Notes: a model not told the origin generated them from the sequence alone. Shown: positions 11,890 through 23,384, numbered from the stretch's first letter. The stretch: 64,000 bases of DNA from Amborella trichopoda (GCF_000471905.2 NW_006499776.1:4085874-4149873); one strand, 5' to 3'. Made by a program: numbers and translations.

Positions 11890-12470
11890 AAGTCATGGAT
11901 GGCCGAAGCCTATCACCGTCCATGTCTTTTCTCTCTCCTCTGTCATAGACGGTGGAAGCTCATCGCCATCCATATTTTCTCTCTCCTCCTTCTTATGTCA
12001 TGAATGACAGAAGCTCATCCCTGTCTATATTTTCTCTCTCCGCATCCTTTTTTCATGGACGACAGAAGCCCATCACCGTCCATGTTTTCTCTCCCATCAT
12101 CTCTTTGTCATGGACGGAGGAAGCCCATCGCCGTCCATGTTCTTATCCTCTCTCTCTTCTGTCATGTACGGCGGAAGTTTATCGCCATCTATTGTTTTCT
12201 TTTCTCCTCTCTCTTTAGTCATGGACGGCGGGAGCCCATCTCCATCCATGTTTCTTCCTCTTCTCTCTCTTGTCAGAAGCCCATTGCCATCCATTTTTCT
12301 TCCTCTTCTCTCTCTTGTCATGGATGGTGGAAGCCCATTGCCGTCTATGTTTCTTCCTCTTCTCTCTCTTGTCATGGATGGCAAAAGCTCATCACCGTCC
12401 ATTTTTCTTCCTCTTCTCTCTCTTCTATCATGGATGGCAGAAACTCATCGCTGTCAATGTTTCCCTTCTC
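11890..12470 (+). repeat. Palindromic minisatellite in TatA 5' LTR
   Basis: About ten units of 50-65 bp. Each holds catggacggcgg, a short loop (aagcccatc) and gccgtccatg, followed by ttttctctctcctc-type spacers. Several open frames cross it on both strands because it has no stops in its repeat unit; none is a gene. Confidence 0.85.
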
Positions 12471-12485
12471 CCCTCTCTCTTTTCC

Positions 12486-13720
12486 ATGGCTTCTAGGTTT
12501 CTTAACCCATTTAGCTGAATCGGGGATTTTCTCATTCCCACATTTGCAAGATTTCCTTGAGAACAAGTTTCCCGTACTTCGTTCCCAACTTCCCTTTTGA
12601 GCAAAGTCCTAGTGTCTAGCTCCCAGGTCGTAACCTAGATAGGTGTGAGGAGGGACTTAAAGGTCCCTAACTCCCCTTCTCCTAGCTTTGGCAGAATCCC
12701 CGCTAAAGCACTTTGCATCGATAACACATCTGCTACCACTCACAGTATGCACCCTGTCACCGGTAAGTCACTTGTCGGTTGTATTGCCGAGGCACGTCGA
12801 AAGGCTACCCAGTCCCTTTCTGTAAAAGGCAAACAAGTTTCCATTGCTCCTGTGGGTCACCATATGGCCATCCCCTACACTCCTGCACCACCTCGGGTCT
12901 CTATGCTTAGAGACTCAACACATTGAGGAGAAGACCGTGGGGCCTCCACCTCTCGCACACACCTTAAGGCTCGTGGGTTATCTACTCGAGCCACACCTCG
13001 GGGCAACCCCTATGTTACCTCGAGTTATTGTCTAGGATCGTGTCTCCTCGGGTCAGGTCCTGTACATGTTTTGCATGTGCATCCCACCACTTGGGGCAGC
13101 GCCTTCATTGCACCAAACCAAGTACATGGAAGATGACCCCCTCGTCCTCCTACTCAGCACACATTAGCGCACCCTGTAAGGGGCATGCTTCTTCTGGTTT
13201 CCTTACAAACACCTTCTCGTGGTTCTCAGCCTCCTAAGGCCGGACAACCTGCTTAAGTCCGGGTTGACCCCAAAGTCACCTGTAATCCTTCTTCAAGGGG
13301 CGCACACACGACGCCTTCCCAGACTACCCTCCCCTCTCCTGACTTGGGCGCCATTATGAGTCGATCCTTCCCTCGCCTGCTCCTTTTACAAGCAAGCATC
13401 TCAAGCCTTGGTACTTGAAGACTTTCCCCAAGAGTATCATCTTGAGCTAAGCCCGTCAACTCGGTCATGCCTCTCGAGCCCATAAGAGAGTTCAGGGCAA
13501 AGACCTGATGGAAGACCAAGTCATTCGTCCTCCCCGGCCCAGGTTGACTCCAGTTCCTGGCTCACACCCATTGCTTCATCTGATTGAGACGACACTCTCT
13601 TACGTAAGAAAAGCTGACCAGACACAGTCCCGATCACAGTTCTGACATGAGGTCTATCAAAGCCTCAAAGCCAAGTGTGACAAGGGTCTGTAGATCCTGA
13701 CTAGGAAGCAACTAAGACAG
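12486..13720 (+). other. TatA leader, no recognised gene
   Basis: Between the broken LTR and gag. Contains short open frames (12,645-12,926; 13,028-13,237) without recognisable motifs. Tat elements can carry an extra upstream ORF, but nothing here lets me claim one. Confidence 0.4.
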
Positions 13721-14218
13721 TTGGGGCACCCAGCTTTGATGACCCTCTTCACCAGAAAACCCTTCTACCCTCTTCAGATGATAAGGCCCAAAGAAGAGGT
13801 GTTAGAATCTTACACGGTGGTTAGTGTCGTAGAAGATGACCCAACCACTCAACAACCACGGTCTCAAGACCATCAAGAACATGTCATTTCATGCTTGGCG
13901 TACAAGAGTCGAGTCCAGTCGGGGCATGCTGAGCCCCTGCTGACCGATCTCCCATGCGCAGCTAGCCAAGCTTGGAAGCCCTCAACAACACCTAAGGCTG
14001 ACCTCCCTGGAGAAACGGTCAGCGTCATCGTTGTAAATGAACCTAACGACTCCCAAGAAGCATGTATGGATAGGTTCGAACAGATGGTGCAAGCAATGAT
14101 GGGGAAAATTGATCGTATGGAAAGCATGCGATCCCTAGTCAATGTGTCCCGTCATGAGACCGACTCCCATCACTTAGATGATGCAGTGCCAAGACAACCT
14201 CCTCCTTCTGCCTCATAG
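13721..14218 (+). pseudogene. TatA gag N-terminal region
   Basis: 165-residue open frame just before the gag core, rich in acidic and Gln residues, with a predicted helical stretch near residues 125-145 (DRFEQMVQAMMGKIDRMESM) that resembles the coiled segment before Tat gag cores. Assigned by position; sequence alone is weak. Confidence 0.5.
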
Positions 14219-14339
14219 GACAATTTTGTCCCTCACCCCTATCATAAGCAGACATCGATGCTATGGTAACCCACAACCTAAAGAACAGGCAGATCCTGGG
14301 TATACAAGGTGCAATGCTTTATCAGAAGCCGTACCCCTC

Positions 14340-14840
14340 TAACATTGATTAGGTTCCATTTCCCTCGGACTACAAGAAAGGGAAGTTTCCCCTGTTCAAT
14401 GGAACCACATCCCCACACCAACAAATTGCCCATTTCCAAGTGACATGTCGAGAGACAGCGGCTGATGGGAGACTCCTCCGTCAGTTCGTTGAAACCCTTG
14501 ATGGCCCTGCCTTTCAGTGGTATGCTTGGCTTCCCCAAAATTTAGTATATACTTTAGAGGAAATGGAGAAATTGTTCCACCAACGCTTCTATGAGGTTGA
14601 GAGAGAGGTCCAAACTATCAAGCTTCTCACTTTAACCCAGGAACTAGATGAACCCGTCGATCAATTCATAGCAAGCTGGAGAGATCTGACTGCTTGCCAT
14701 CATAATCTTATGCCTGAGAAGGAAGTAGTCTAGACTTGTGTGAGAAACATACGACCTGAGATCGTTCTACATGTTGAGGCCTCCAATCCAACCTCTATAT
14801 CAGAGCTGGTCTTTAAGTTTATTCGCATAGATATCTTGTA
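14340..14840 (+). pseudogene. TatA gag core (retrotransposon gag domain)
   Basis: Capsid-like structural protein that packages element RNA. Readable motifs in order: KKGKFPLFNGTTSPHQQIAHF, a broken turn, RQFVETLDGPAFQWYAWL, MEKLFHQRFYEVEREVQTIK, LTLTQELDEPVDQFIASWRDL and, after a stop at about 14,731, CVRNIRPEIVLHV. Spacing fits the Retrotrans_gag family. Frame interruptions near 14,440 and 14,731 disable it. Confidence 0.8.
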
Positions 14841-15176
14841 AACAGGTCACAACAACAATCTTCAAGCTTGGGAAACAACCGGGGCAATAGTAACTCTCGT
14901 ACTAACCCCTGAGGCAATCAACAAAAAGGGGTGATCAGTGCAGCCGTCACAGTTAGTGATTCAAAGAAGGCTGCCTCTTAGACTTTGGACCTCTCCAAGG
15001 GAGTAGGCACAACAAAGGCAGCATCTCAGGCAGGCAAGTTGCAACAATCACATAACCAGGTACCCTCACCTACGAGCCTTAATCGAGATGATTATTGAGC
15101 CAGACATAAGAATAAAGTTTATCCTTTTGAAAAGGAATGGGTTCCTACGATACTCCAACTGTTACTGGAACAAAAC

Positions 15177-15686
15177 ATGATCGAGCTGCCTGAGTCCAAA
15201 TTCCCTGAGCAAGCTGGACTTGACACCCATGCAAATTACTATACCTATCATCGGAGGATAAATCATTCCATAGAGGAATGCTACACACTTAAAGACATCA
15301 TTGAGGCTGTGATCCAAAAGGGTCATATAAAACTTGAAGAGCTAAAGAAGGCATTTGGGACAGCAAAATCTTCCCACATAGTGACGTCCATGAGGAAGAT
15401 GAAGCACCCGATCTCCTTCGTGCCTTGTTTGTCATGAAGGCCTCATCACACCAAAGCCGGTAAGGCAGCCCCGACACCTTGCTTAGGGAACTGAGAACCA
15501 TTGTGCCCATACCATCAGATATGGGGCCATGACCAGAGCGAGTGCTATAGTTTCCATGACATAATTGAGGAGAAAGTACAGGGATGCCAAGAAGCTTCGG
15601 ATGGAGATCCCCATGTCACTGCTCAACTGGTGCAAGAGGGCCTCCTGACACGAGACCTAGGTAATGATGATTCAGACCACGGGTGA
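15177..15686 (+). pseudogene. TatA gag C-terminal zinc-knuckle-like region
   Basis: Two Cys/His pieces typical of the Tat gag tail. At 15,177-15,437: IELPESKFPEQAGLDTHANY, then YHRRINHSIEECYTLKDIIE. At 15,501-15,686: CPYHQIWGHDQSECYSFHDI. They are repeated-module-like (Cys-x2-His...His-x4-Glu-Cys). A frameshift separates them. The likely role is nucleic-acid binding. Confidence 0.65.
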
Positions 15687-15701
15687 AGCAGACTCAAGTC
15701 C

Positions 15702-16268
15702 TTGAAGCGAGAGGCAGTTCGTCAAGCTAGGGCTGTTCACAAACATAGTGAGATGAATCAAGAACTTCCAATGAAAACCAGGAAGAGACAGACCCCAAGG
15801 GCTGCACGTCGAAAGAACAAGGTTCCTCAACCACAGGTCGAGCAAGAATTTCTCAGGCCTCTTCCTCCCTTGCCTACCTTACATGACTTCATCCCCGACG
15901 TAATTATTTTTCCTCCCTCATCTCATCAAGAGGACATCCTTGGGCCATCTTTTGCTCGGGGCATGTCCAATGAGGGTGATGACATTAAAAGCACCCCCCA
16001 ACGGTCTAAGCAAGGGAAAGACCCACAAGACTCCTTGCATATGTCCAACGCTGGTGATGACATAAAAAGCTTCCCAAATTGGTCTGATGAGGGGAATGAC
16101 CTTAAAGCTCTCTCACCTACTAACCCCTCTTCTTATTCTTCTTATTCTTCTTCTTCTTCTTCTTCCTCTTCCTCTTCTATGTCTCTTATAGCTACAATCT
16201 TGAAATGTCCAGATTTCGAGGCTCTTGATAGAGAACTTGAAGGAACCAATATAAGCAGGATGCACTAG
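15702..16268 (+). pseudogene. TatA gag-pol linker, poly-Ser tract
   Basis: 188-residue open frame with a basic start (KTRKRQTPRAARRKNKV), Pro-rich middle, an internal duplication (MSNEGDDIKSTP and MSNAGDDIKSFP) and a (tct/tcc)n Ser tract near residues 140-160. It lies where protease is expected but shows no D-S/T-G site. The call is by position. Confidence 0.4.
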
Positions 16269-17149
16269 AGGCAATTGAAAAAGACTCTAGCTCAAGCGAC
16301 CAAATTCTTAACAGTTGTTGATGCCTTGGTAGCTCGAGCCAAGTCAGAGGCATTCTCTTCCACAAAGAAGAACAAGAAGTCGAAGCTAAAGAAACCTGGC
16401 TTCCTGAGCCCGATTTTGAGCAAAGGCTGAGAGAATCAAGCGGGCAGAGCTTCTATTCTTAAGAAGCCTATCACATGGTACAAATCTCAGAGGCATCACT
16501 CAGCACGGGGCAGATAAGCCTGATATCGAGGAAAATGCTGCGACCTCCACCTCGAAAGCAAGGCATTTGGAAATATCCTAGTTCTCCACTTCTCCATCAC
16601 CCACATGCCCCAAATAATTTACCCATTCTCAAGCTCCTTGGGCTCCTTCCTCACCCAAATACCTCAAACAATTCACCCATCCTCCAATTCCCTGGAATGC
16701 CTCTAATCCCTATTACCCAATCCACTCAGACCATCCAAACCAAAACGGCTGTGCAACTAAGCTAGCCGGCACTCCAAAATAAACCTCTCCCACCTAAACC
16801 TAACCTTCAACCTCCCATACTGCTTACACCCATGATGGACATAGGGAAACATCAAGAAGATCCTCATCAGGTGCTGTCTGTCTGCACAATCACTGAGTCG
16901 CAACCATCCCAAGTACCTCAGAGTGAACTCCCTCTATCAGACACATTAGCCCTGCTCAAAGTTAATCCTTTCATCGGCAAACACGATTAGGATACAAGGG
17001 CCATGTTTCATAGCAAAGCATGCCTAGAAAAGGAAATGTCAAGAGTATGGGTGTCTTCACTCGAGGTTGATGAGAAGACTTCTAAAGACAATGATGAGGA
17101 GTTGCAAGAGGCCTCAGAAGAATGGGAAGAAGGCGATCAAGCCACAATT
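16269..17149 (+). other. Degenerate TatA region, protease not found
   Basis: Many stops in all frames. Proline-rich short frames (16,475-16,765) are unrecognised. In Tat elements the aspartic protease should lie here, so it was probably deleted or decayed beyond recognition. Confidence 0.45.
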
Positions 17150-18010
17150 GACAAAATCGAGGAAATAAACCTAGGGGATGAATTTTATCTTGGCAAATAT
17201 GTCTCCAGAAGAGAAAGAGAGCTTTATTCCGTTTTTGCAAGCAAACCGAGACATCTTTGCCTGTCATTACCATAAGATGCTTGGTTTAGATCCTCAAGTT
17301 GCAGTCCACCGACTTGGCATTGATCCATCTGTCAAGCCTGTCAAAACAAAACTTGAGAAGGTTCAGGCCTGATCTCAAAATGCGGTGACCAAACTCAGGC
17401 AAGCAGCCTTCATTCGTGAAGTCAAGTACCCAAAGTGGCTGGCAAATGTTGTACCAGTCAAGAAGAAAAACAAACAAATTAGGGTTTGCATTGACTTTCG
17501 TGACCTGAATGCCGCTTGCCCAAAGGATGACTTTCCGTTTCCATTTACGATGCTTATAGATTCCACGGCTCATTGTAAGAACTTCTCCTTCATGAATGGA
17601 TACTCAGGGTACAATCAGATATGGATGACACTAAAAGATGAGGATTCCACCGCATTCTTGACTCCAAAAGGGGTCTTCTGCTACACCATGATGCCCTTTG
17701 GGTTAAAGAATGCCGGTGCCACATATCAGAGAGCAATGATGACCATTTTCAAGGATATGATGCATAAAGAGGTCGAAGGTTATGTGGATGATTTGGTTGT
17801 GAAATCTAAAAGGAAAGAAGCTCATATGCGAGACCTTGAAAAGGTGTTCGAATGATGACGCCTTCATCAGATCAAGATGAACCACCAAAATGCGCTTGTG
17901 GCATGCGTTCAGGGAAGTTCTTGGGGTTCATTGTTAGACATCGAGGGCTTGAAGTTGAACCAGTCAAGATCAAGGCAATTCAAGAAATGCCACCACCAAC
18001 TACACTTTGA
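17150..18010 (+). pseudogene. TatA reverse transcriptase
   Basis: Copies element RNA to DNA. Tat-type start at 17,178 (PFLQANRDIFACHYHKMLGL, then DPQVAVHRLGIDP), an in-frame TGA at 17,370, then WLANVVPVKKKNKQIRVCID, FRDLNAACPKDDF, FMNGYSGYNQIWM, MMPFGLKNAGATYQRAM and GYVDDLVVKSK. Stop at 17,853; the tail continues in another frame (GKFLGFIVRHRGLEVEPVKI) to about 18,010. The first catalytic Asp, usually in FMDGYSGY, is Asn here. The YVDD pair is kept. Confidence 0.9.
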
Positions 18011-18037
18011 GATATGTGATCTCTCTAAGGGTAGCTG

Positions 18038-18527
18038 GTGTACATCCGCAGGTTCAGCTCCAATCTCTTAGGTCACTGCAAGCCTTTTACGCACCTGTTG
18101 AAGAAAGATACCCCATTCATCTGGGATGAAGCATGTCAGGCAACGCTTGATGACATCAAGCGATATTTACTCAACCCTCAAGTGCTTTTTATACCGGTGT
18201 TGGGAAGACCTCTTATCCTGTATGTGATTGCCCTCTACGACTCGCTTGGGGCATTATTGACACAAAACAATGATGAGGGGAAAGAGACCGCACTGTACTA
18301 TCTCAGCCATAGGATGCAAGGGGCCGAGAAGAACTATCCCCCTTTAGAGAAGATGTGCCTGCCCCTAATCTTAGCGGTACAAAAGCTCTGCCACTACTTA
18401 CTTGGTCATGAAGTAAAGCTTATATCAAAAGCGGACCCTGTAAAGTTTCTTATGACACACCCATGCTTGTTAGGATGCCTTGCTAAGCGGGCATTATTGC
18501 TGATGGAATTCAACATCACATATGTCT
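18038..18527 (+). pseudogene. TatA RNase H (first copy)
   Basis: CKPFTHLLKKDTPFIWDEAC, then the RNase H fold (PLILYVIALYDSLGALLTQ, then YYLSHRMQGAEKNYPPLEKM, HYLLGHEVKLISKADPVKFL). As in other Tat elements this first RNase H has a poorly kept catalytic set. The frame ends at a TGA at 18,527. Confidence 0.8.
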
Positions 18528-18553
18528 GACAACAGGTCGTCAAGGGCCATGCT

Positions 18554-18950
18554 ATGGCTAATTTTCTCGCAGCACATCCTGTACCGGTAGAATCTCCTTT
18601 ATCAAGTGACTTCCCTGATGAAGAGGTATTCTGTGCAAAACTTGCTCACGCATGGGAGATGTACTTCGACAGTGCCTTCCAATCTGATTATGGAGGTGCT
18701 GGAGTGGTATTCATGACTCCGAAAGGAGGGATACTTCCTCTATCCTTCTCTCTCAACAAAACCGGTTCCCATAACAAGGTGGAATATCAGGCCCTTATAA
18801 TTGGGTTGGAGATTGCGTTTAATCTAGAGATGGAGCAGATCAAAATCTATAGCGACTCTGAGTTGGTCATTTGACAGCTTAAAGGGATCTATGACCTGGG
18901 CAAGGACACTCGCAAGCCTTATCACGATACTACAAAATATTTTATGGTTC
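18554..18950 (+). pseudogene. TatA second, archaeal-type RNase H
   Basis: Second RNase H domain that marks the Tat lineage. Visible are the tether MANFLAAHPVP, the core WEMYFDSAFQSDYGGAGVVF (first acidic residue), SHNKVEYQALIIGLEIAF (Glu) and IKIYSDSELVI (Asp). A TGA at 18,872 cuts it just after the third acidic residue; the rest (QLKGIYDLG) follows. Confidence 0.8.
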
Positions 18951-19369
18951 AATTAAGGATGTTTCCTTGACTCACAAACCCAAGAGGTTAAACTTGCAGG
19001 CTGATGCACTCGCAAAGCTCGGAGCTTCCGTTCAACTATCCTCACAAGGACCCACGCCTCTTTGAGTGGCAGAATGGAGACACATTGACCTAAGGACCGA
19101 GGTAGATGCAGATGATGAAAGAATCCTCTTTCCTCAGTGGCCGCCTTACCCATTAGGGCATTCGTATCAGCCAAAGAGGTTATTAAAGCTGAATAAGAAA
19201 TGGCACAAAGTCGAGTAGCTAAAGTTTAAAAACAGGAACTGGAGTTCTTCAATCCAATGTGTGCAAAAATTGAGCAGGCAAAAGATTGGAGAGAGCTAAT
19301 CATCAATTTCATAAAGTATGGTAGACGGCCTAAAGATCGTACTGAGGGCAATAATGTGCGCTGAATGTC

Positions 19370-20390
19370 TACCAAGTACACCCTCCTCGAAGGGGCTGTT
19401 CTCTTCCACCGATCTTTTGACAGAATTCTTCTCAGATGTGTAGACACACAAGAGGTAAATAAGGTGTTGGAAGAAGTACGCTCAAGCATTTGTGGATTGC
19501 ATTAGTCTGACCATAAACTCTATGAACGGATACGCAGATTGGGGTACTATTGGACTTCGATGACTATGCCAAGAGGTGCCAGGTGTGCCAAATGCACTCA
19601 AGCGTTATTCATCAACCATCGGAGCCCTTACACCCTATAGTGGCATCATGGCCATTTTCACAATGGGGTATGGACATTGTAGGGCCTATCGACCCTCCTT
19701 CTGCAATGGGTCATGTCTTTATTCTGGCAACGACAAATTATTTCTCAAAATGAGTTGAAGCGGTCCCACTCAAGCAAGTTCCTAGAGTTACGATGGCTAA
19801 TTTTGTGCGACATCACATCATATACCGGTTTGGGGTGCCTGACCGGATTATATCTGACAACGACCCTCAATTCGGAAGTCATCACATTGATCGCTTAGTT
19901 AACCGGTTCGGTTTTGAGTGGAAGTACTCAACTAGGTACCACCCTTAGGAAAATGGTTCAGTTGAAGCTTTCAATAAAACTCTGTGCAACATTTTAAGGA
20001 AATCAGTATCAAAGACAAATAACAACTGGCACGAGAAGCTTCCTAAAGCGCTGTGGGCCTATCGTACTACCACACAAAATTCCACTGATTCCATTACTTA
20101 TTCCATAGTCTATGAGGGTGAAGAAGTTTTGCCTCTTGAGATTCAACTCCCCTCGTTGAGGGTTGCCATATATCAAGGATTGACTAAAGATGAGTGAGTT
20201 AAGCTTCGTTATCAAGAATTATATGCCCTCGAAGAAAAGAGGCTAGAAGCTCAGGAAAATCTTGAAGTCAATCAGGGGAGAATGAAGAGAGCCTTTGACA
20301 AGTCAGTCAAGGTTTGCTCATTCACTCGTGGGGACTTGGTTCTAACCATCAAGGGGCCTATTGTTATGCATGGGCAACACAATGGGAAGG
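19370..20390 (+). pseudogene. TatA integrase
   Basis: Reads across several frames: LLEGAVLFHRSFDRILLRC, a decayed HHCC zinc finger, CQVCQMHSSVIHQPSEPLHP, the catalytic core WPFSQWGMDIVGPI (first Asp), FGVPDRIISDNDPQF (second Asp), ENGSVEAFNKTL (Glu) and LPKALWAYRTTTQNS, then the C-terminal region GRMKRAFDKSVK...TRGDLVL. All three catalytic acidic residues seem kept, but stops (19,752; 19,947; 20,195) and frameshifts disable it. Confidence 0.85.
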
Positions 20391-20805
20391 CCCCTTTATA
20401 GTCAAGAATGTCTTGCTACATACTGGCACATCTTGATGGGGGAGGAGGCGATGCCCCCTATTAATGGGCGATACGTGAAGAAGTATTATCCCTAATACTC
20501 TCTTAAAAGATCCAATATGCAATCGAAAAGAGTTACGAACAAAAGAAAGGGAAAAGAAAAAGAAGCAAGATAGTCCAAACGAAGTTTAACTCTTTTTATT
20601 GCATTAGAAGAACTTACAAATTACAATCAAAGTCAATTATTAGGAAGGTTGCAAATCTCTTGCATATGAGGAAAAGAGAACGGCTGCACCAAAGCGCTGC
20701 TCTTGCATTTGAGGAAAAGAGAACAGTTGACCCACGATGCTCCTCTTACATCTGAGGAAAGAGGACAGTTACATGCCAAAAAGCTGCTCTCGCTCCAAGG
20801 AAGGT
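20391..20805 (+). other. Post-integrase sequence of TatA
   Basis: End of pol and start of the 3' region. Three imperfect repeats of a 45-50-bp unit (tgaggaaaagagaac) at about 20,665-20,770 lead up to the ARGONAUTE-like segment. No gene seen. Confidence 0.45.
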
Positions 20806-20961
20806 AGAAGGGTTTTAGATCAAGTTTATCAGACATACAAAACAAACCCTTTTGGCAAGGAACTGGCCTATGATGGAGAGCATGCTCTCTTTACAGTGAG
20901 AACTCTTCCACAGAACAACATGGAATTCACTGTTGTGCTGGAGGACTTGGCTTTCAATAGG
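20806..20961 (+). pseudogene. Captured ARGONAUTE4-clade gene fragment
   Basis: 52 codons read RVLDQVYQTY, then GKELAYDGEHALFTV and TLPQNNMEFTVVLED. This order and spacing match the N-terminal domain of plant ARGONAUTE proteins of the AGO4/6/9 clade (…AYDG…LFT…LP…N…FTVVLE), which guide RNA-directed DNA methylation. Other AGO clades have a different core after AYDG. The similarity stops after LAFNR and does not include PAZ, MID or PIWI, so this is about one exon's worth. It lies in sense orientation in the TatA 3' region between integrase and the repeats, in an open frame from 20,737 to 21,042 whose two ends are not AGO-like. Clade assignment is from remembered family features, not a search. 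Confidence 0.75.
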
Positions 20962-21248
20962 CTTCATAAGCGCGACCTTACCATTGATCACCACCCTTTG
21001 CCTACCCAAGTCTGGGTTGTGCGTGAACATCGTCTCGCATGACTCAACACTGTGTGCAACAATCTCTGCGCACAACTTGTCGCCAAGCATGACCATAGAC
21101 GGGTATAACTTGCTGACGTTCATGAGCGAACACCAACCACCGCACATGGCTAACGCCATGTGCCTCATGTCGCTGGCCATGCGCAACTGAGGCATTGATA
21201 AAAGTCGCATGACGCTAGCGTCGGCTGTGTCTTACAAAGACTAAAGCC
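20962..21248 (+). other. TatA 3' region, left of TatB insertion
   Basis: GC-rich repeats with tgtgtgc, catgtgcc and ggctgtgtctt motifs. The last part (cggctgtgtcttacaaagac) continues in kind at 43,088 (cggctgtgtcttcaaggact at 43,138), which supports the TatB insertion point. Confidence 0.6.
21244..21248. repeat. TatB target-site duplication, left copy
   Basis: aagcc next to the LTR end at 21,249. The right copy is atgcc at 43,083-43,087; four of five bases match. Confidence 0.65.
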
Positions 21249-22293
21249 TGTTTATGATGCAAAATATGATAGATCTTTCGACGAAGATCTCTCGAATCTC
21301 AACACCTTAAAATGATGAAGATGAAATGATAGAGAGAGTGGGACAAATCGAATTCAGATCTGAGGCCAGGCCTGCCAGGAAACTAGTAGATCTGCTCTCA
21401 GATCTGTGGCAAAGCCAGCATGATCCAAGAAAAAATAAATACAATTTTAAATCAAATGAACAGATCAAAATAAAATGAAAACAAGCTCCAAAACAGTAAA
21501 AGGGCTCGCTCGTATCAGAACCGGTCCTCTTTGCCTCTCTGATTCAGATGTCGACTAGCATATCTCAAGTTGAAAGGGTGGTTGTGCCCTGAAGATGGTT
21601 CTAAAACTAGGGTTGTTGTGCCCTAGAGATCTAGTTTTTGGCTTAAGGTTAGTGTTTCAGGAGGCAAAGGTTTATGAAGCTAACTCTGTTCTAGGTTTTC
21701 TCTTCTCTAGGGTTTCTATATCTCTGAAGTCATGCCTCAAATGGCCTTGAAATATATCTTATAGGGATCAAGGATCTGTTGGAAAGGATAACTTTCCATA
21801 ACTGAAAGGATAACTTTCCATAACTAATAGATCATCATAAAAAAAATTCCAATTTTGAGGTACAGATCTAGGTGACACCAGTGGTCTTGTCCGGGAGACA
21901 CTCCTAGTGTCTCCCAAGAAAAATGGGTAAAATACCATCCGGGACAAAAGGGTCTGCCCAAGTTTGGGCGACATGCTTAGTGCCGCCCAAACCAAACAAT
22001 GTCCAAATTGATTTGTTTCACTTTAAGTGTGTTCCTTAGACTCTTATAAAGCTCCCAAAGAAAATTTGGGTCAAAACATATTTGTTTACTCTTTTTAATG
22101 AGTTTTTTAGTAAAACATGGCATTTACAAGAATCTGGGTCAAACAGGGTATCTGTAGGGTTCTGGGTAGGTAGATTGGTTCTTGGTCACAAGGTAGACTA
22201 TGTGAACTATAGATTTGGGTTTATTAGGTTAAGTGTGGTCCTAAGGGTTCAGAAAACCATAGAATTTTCCATATTTCAAATGGGGTGTCTACA
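21249..22293 (-). mobile_element. TatB 3' LTR
   Basis: 1,045 bp. On the minus strand it starts TGTAGACACCCCATTT and ends TGCATCATAAACA at 21,249. It aligns with 41,947-43,082. It contains decayed copies of the GGGCGACAC palindrome at 21,870-21,980. Confidence 0.85.
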
Positions 22294-22306
22294 GTTGCCC
22301 CTCTTT
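22294..22306 (-). promoter_or_regulatory. Polypurine tract of TatB
   Basis: Minus strand AAAGAGGGGCAAC directly before LTR start TGTAGACACC. Confidence 0.75.
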
Positions 22307-22954
22307 GGCACTCCTTGTCATTCAAGGGACCGGTGAGTGGCAAAGAAGTAGACACTCTAGCGTTCCCTATCCTTCAAGGGGTAGGTGAAAGTCAAAGATA
22401 ATTTGTTTCTGATGTCACGTGGTTAGAGGGCACCCCAACTAATCCCTCCATGTCATTGTGCTCGTCGAGCTCACCCACCTAGGACATTTTTCCTCCTAGG
22501 GTTTTCGACATTAGATATCGGTGAGTTACACAAGCTTGAAACTCAAGTTGGATTTTCTTGTCATGCCACTTAACTTCAGAGGTTTTACAGTTTGAAAGTT
22601 TTAACCCTAGCATCTTCTTTGATCTCCTTAGGGTTTCCTAAGGCTGTCTATAGGAAAACGCTTTCTGTAGGAGGAGACTTGTCTGGTCGATTTCGAAGAG
22701 AGAGACGAGGCAGCAACGCGGTAATCGCAGCAATATGGTGATCATCATATACGTGTATCCAAGATCTTTGTATGACATAAAGTTTTAAACCCAGAGCAGG
22801 GACAGGTTACGATTTTAACAAAGGAATTAAAGTTTTTTTAAAACACAAGACATATAGTGAAAATTTTGAAAAGAGGAAGGTATTTCAAAAAACAAGGTTG
22901 GTTAGTAGTTTAAACTTCTACAACCATAGATCCCTCTAAGTAGTTTAGCGTCAT

Positions 22955-23365
22955 GCAGCGATGGACCATACACCTGACCCTTTTATGTCATACGAGGATT
23001 GACGGAACACACCCAACCCCTTTATGTCATACGAGGATAGATAGAATACACCCGACCCTTTTATGTCATACGGGGATAGATGAAATACACCCGATCCTTT
23101 TACATCATATGGGGTTAGACGGAATACACCCGACCTTTTACGTCATACAGGGATAGATGGTACATGTCTCAGCTCTTTTAAGTCGTACGAGTTTGACGTT
23201 GAACTTGATACACCTGACCTTTAACATCATATGGGGCTAAACATTACCTGCCTTGGCTCTTTTAAGTTGCACGAGTTTGACGTTTGAACTAGATACACCT
23301 GACCTTTAACGTCATATGGGGCTAGATGTTACTTGCCTCGACTCTTTTACATCGCACGAGTTTGA
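22955..23365. repeat. 39-bp and about 95-bp tandem repeats
   Basis: Five units of about 39 bp (gaatacacccgaccctttta, then tgtcatacggggata), followed by three longer units that add cttttaagtcgtacgagttt. Located in the TatB 3' UTR. Confidence 0.8.
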
Positions 23366-23384
23366 CATTTGAATTGGATTGGAC

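Larger units (their letters stand above)
10296..12485 (+). mobile_element. TatA 5' LTR, truncated at both ends
   Basis: Matches 47,055-49,230 in the 3' LTR. It lacks about the first 150 bp (similarity starts at the ccataactagaa motif) and the last 1 kb, since after the minisatellite the sequence changes at about 12,485. The primer-binding site is therefore lost. Confidence 0.7.

Noticed and set aside
20815..21210. 131-residue minus-strand frame
   Set aside because: Shadow of the AGO-like plus-strand frame; no motif on the minus strand.
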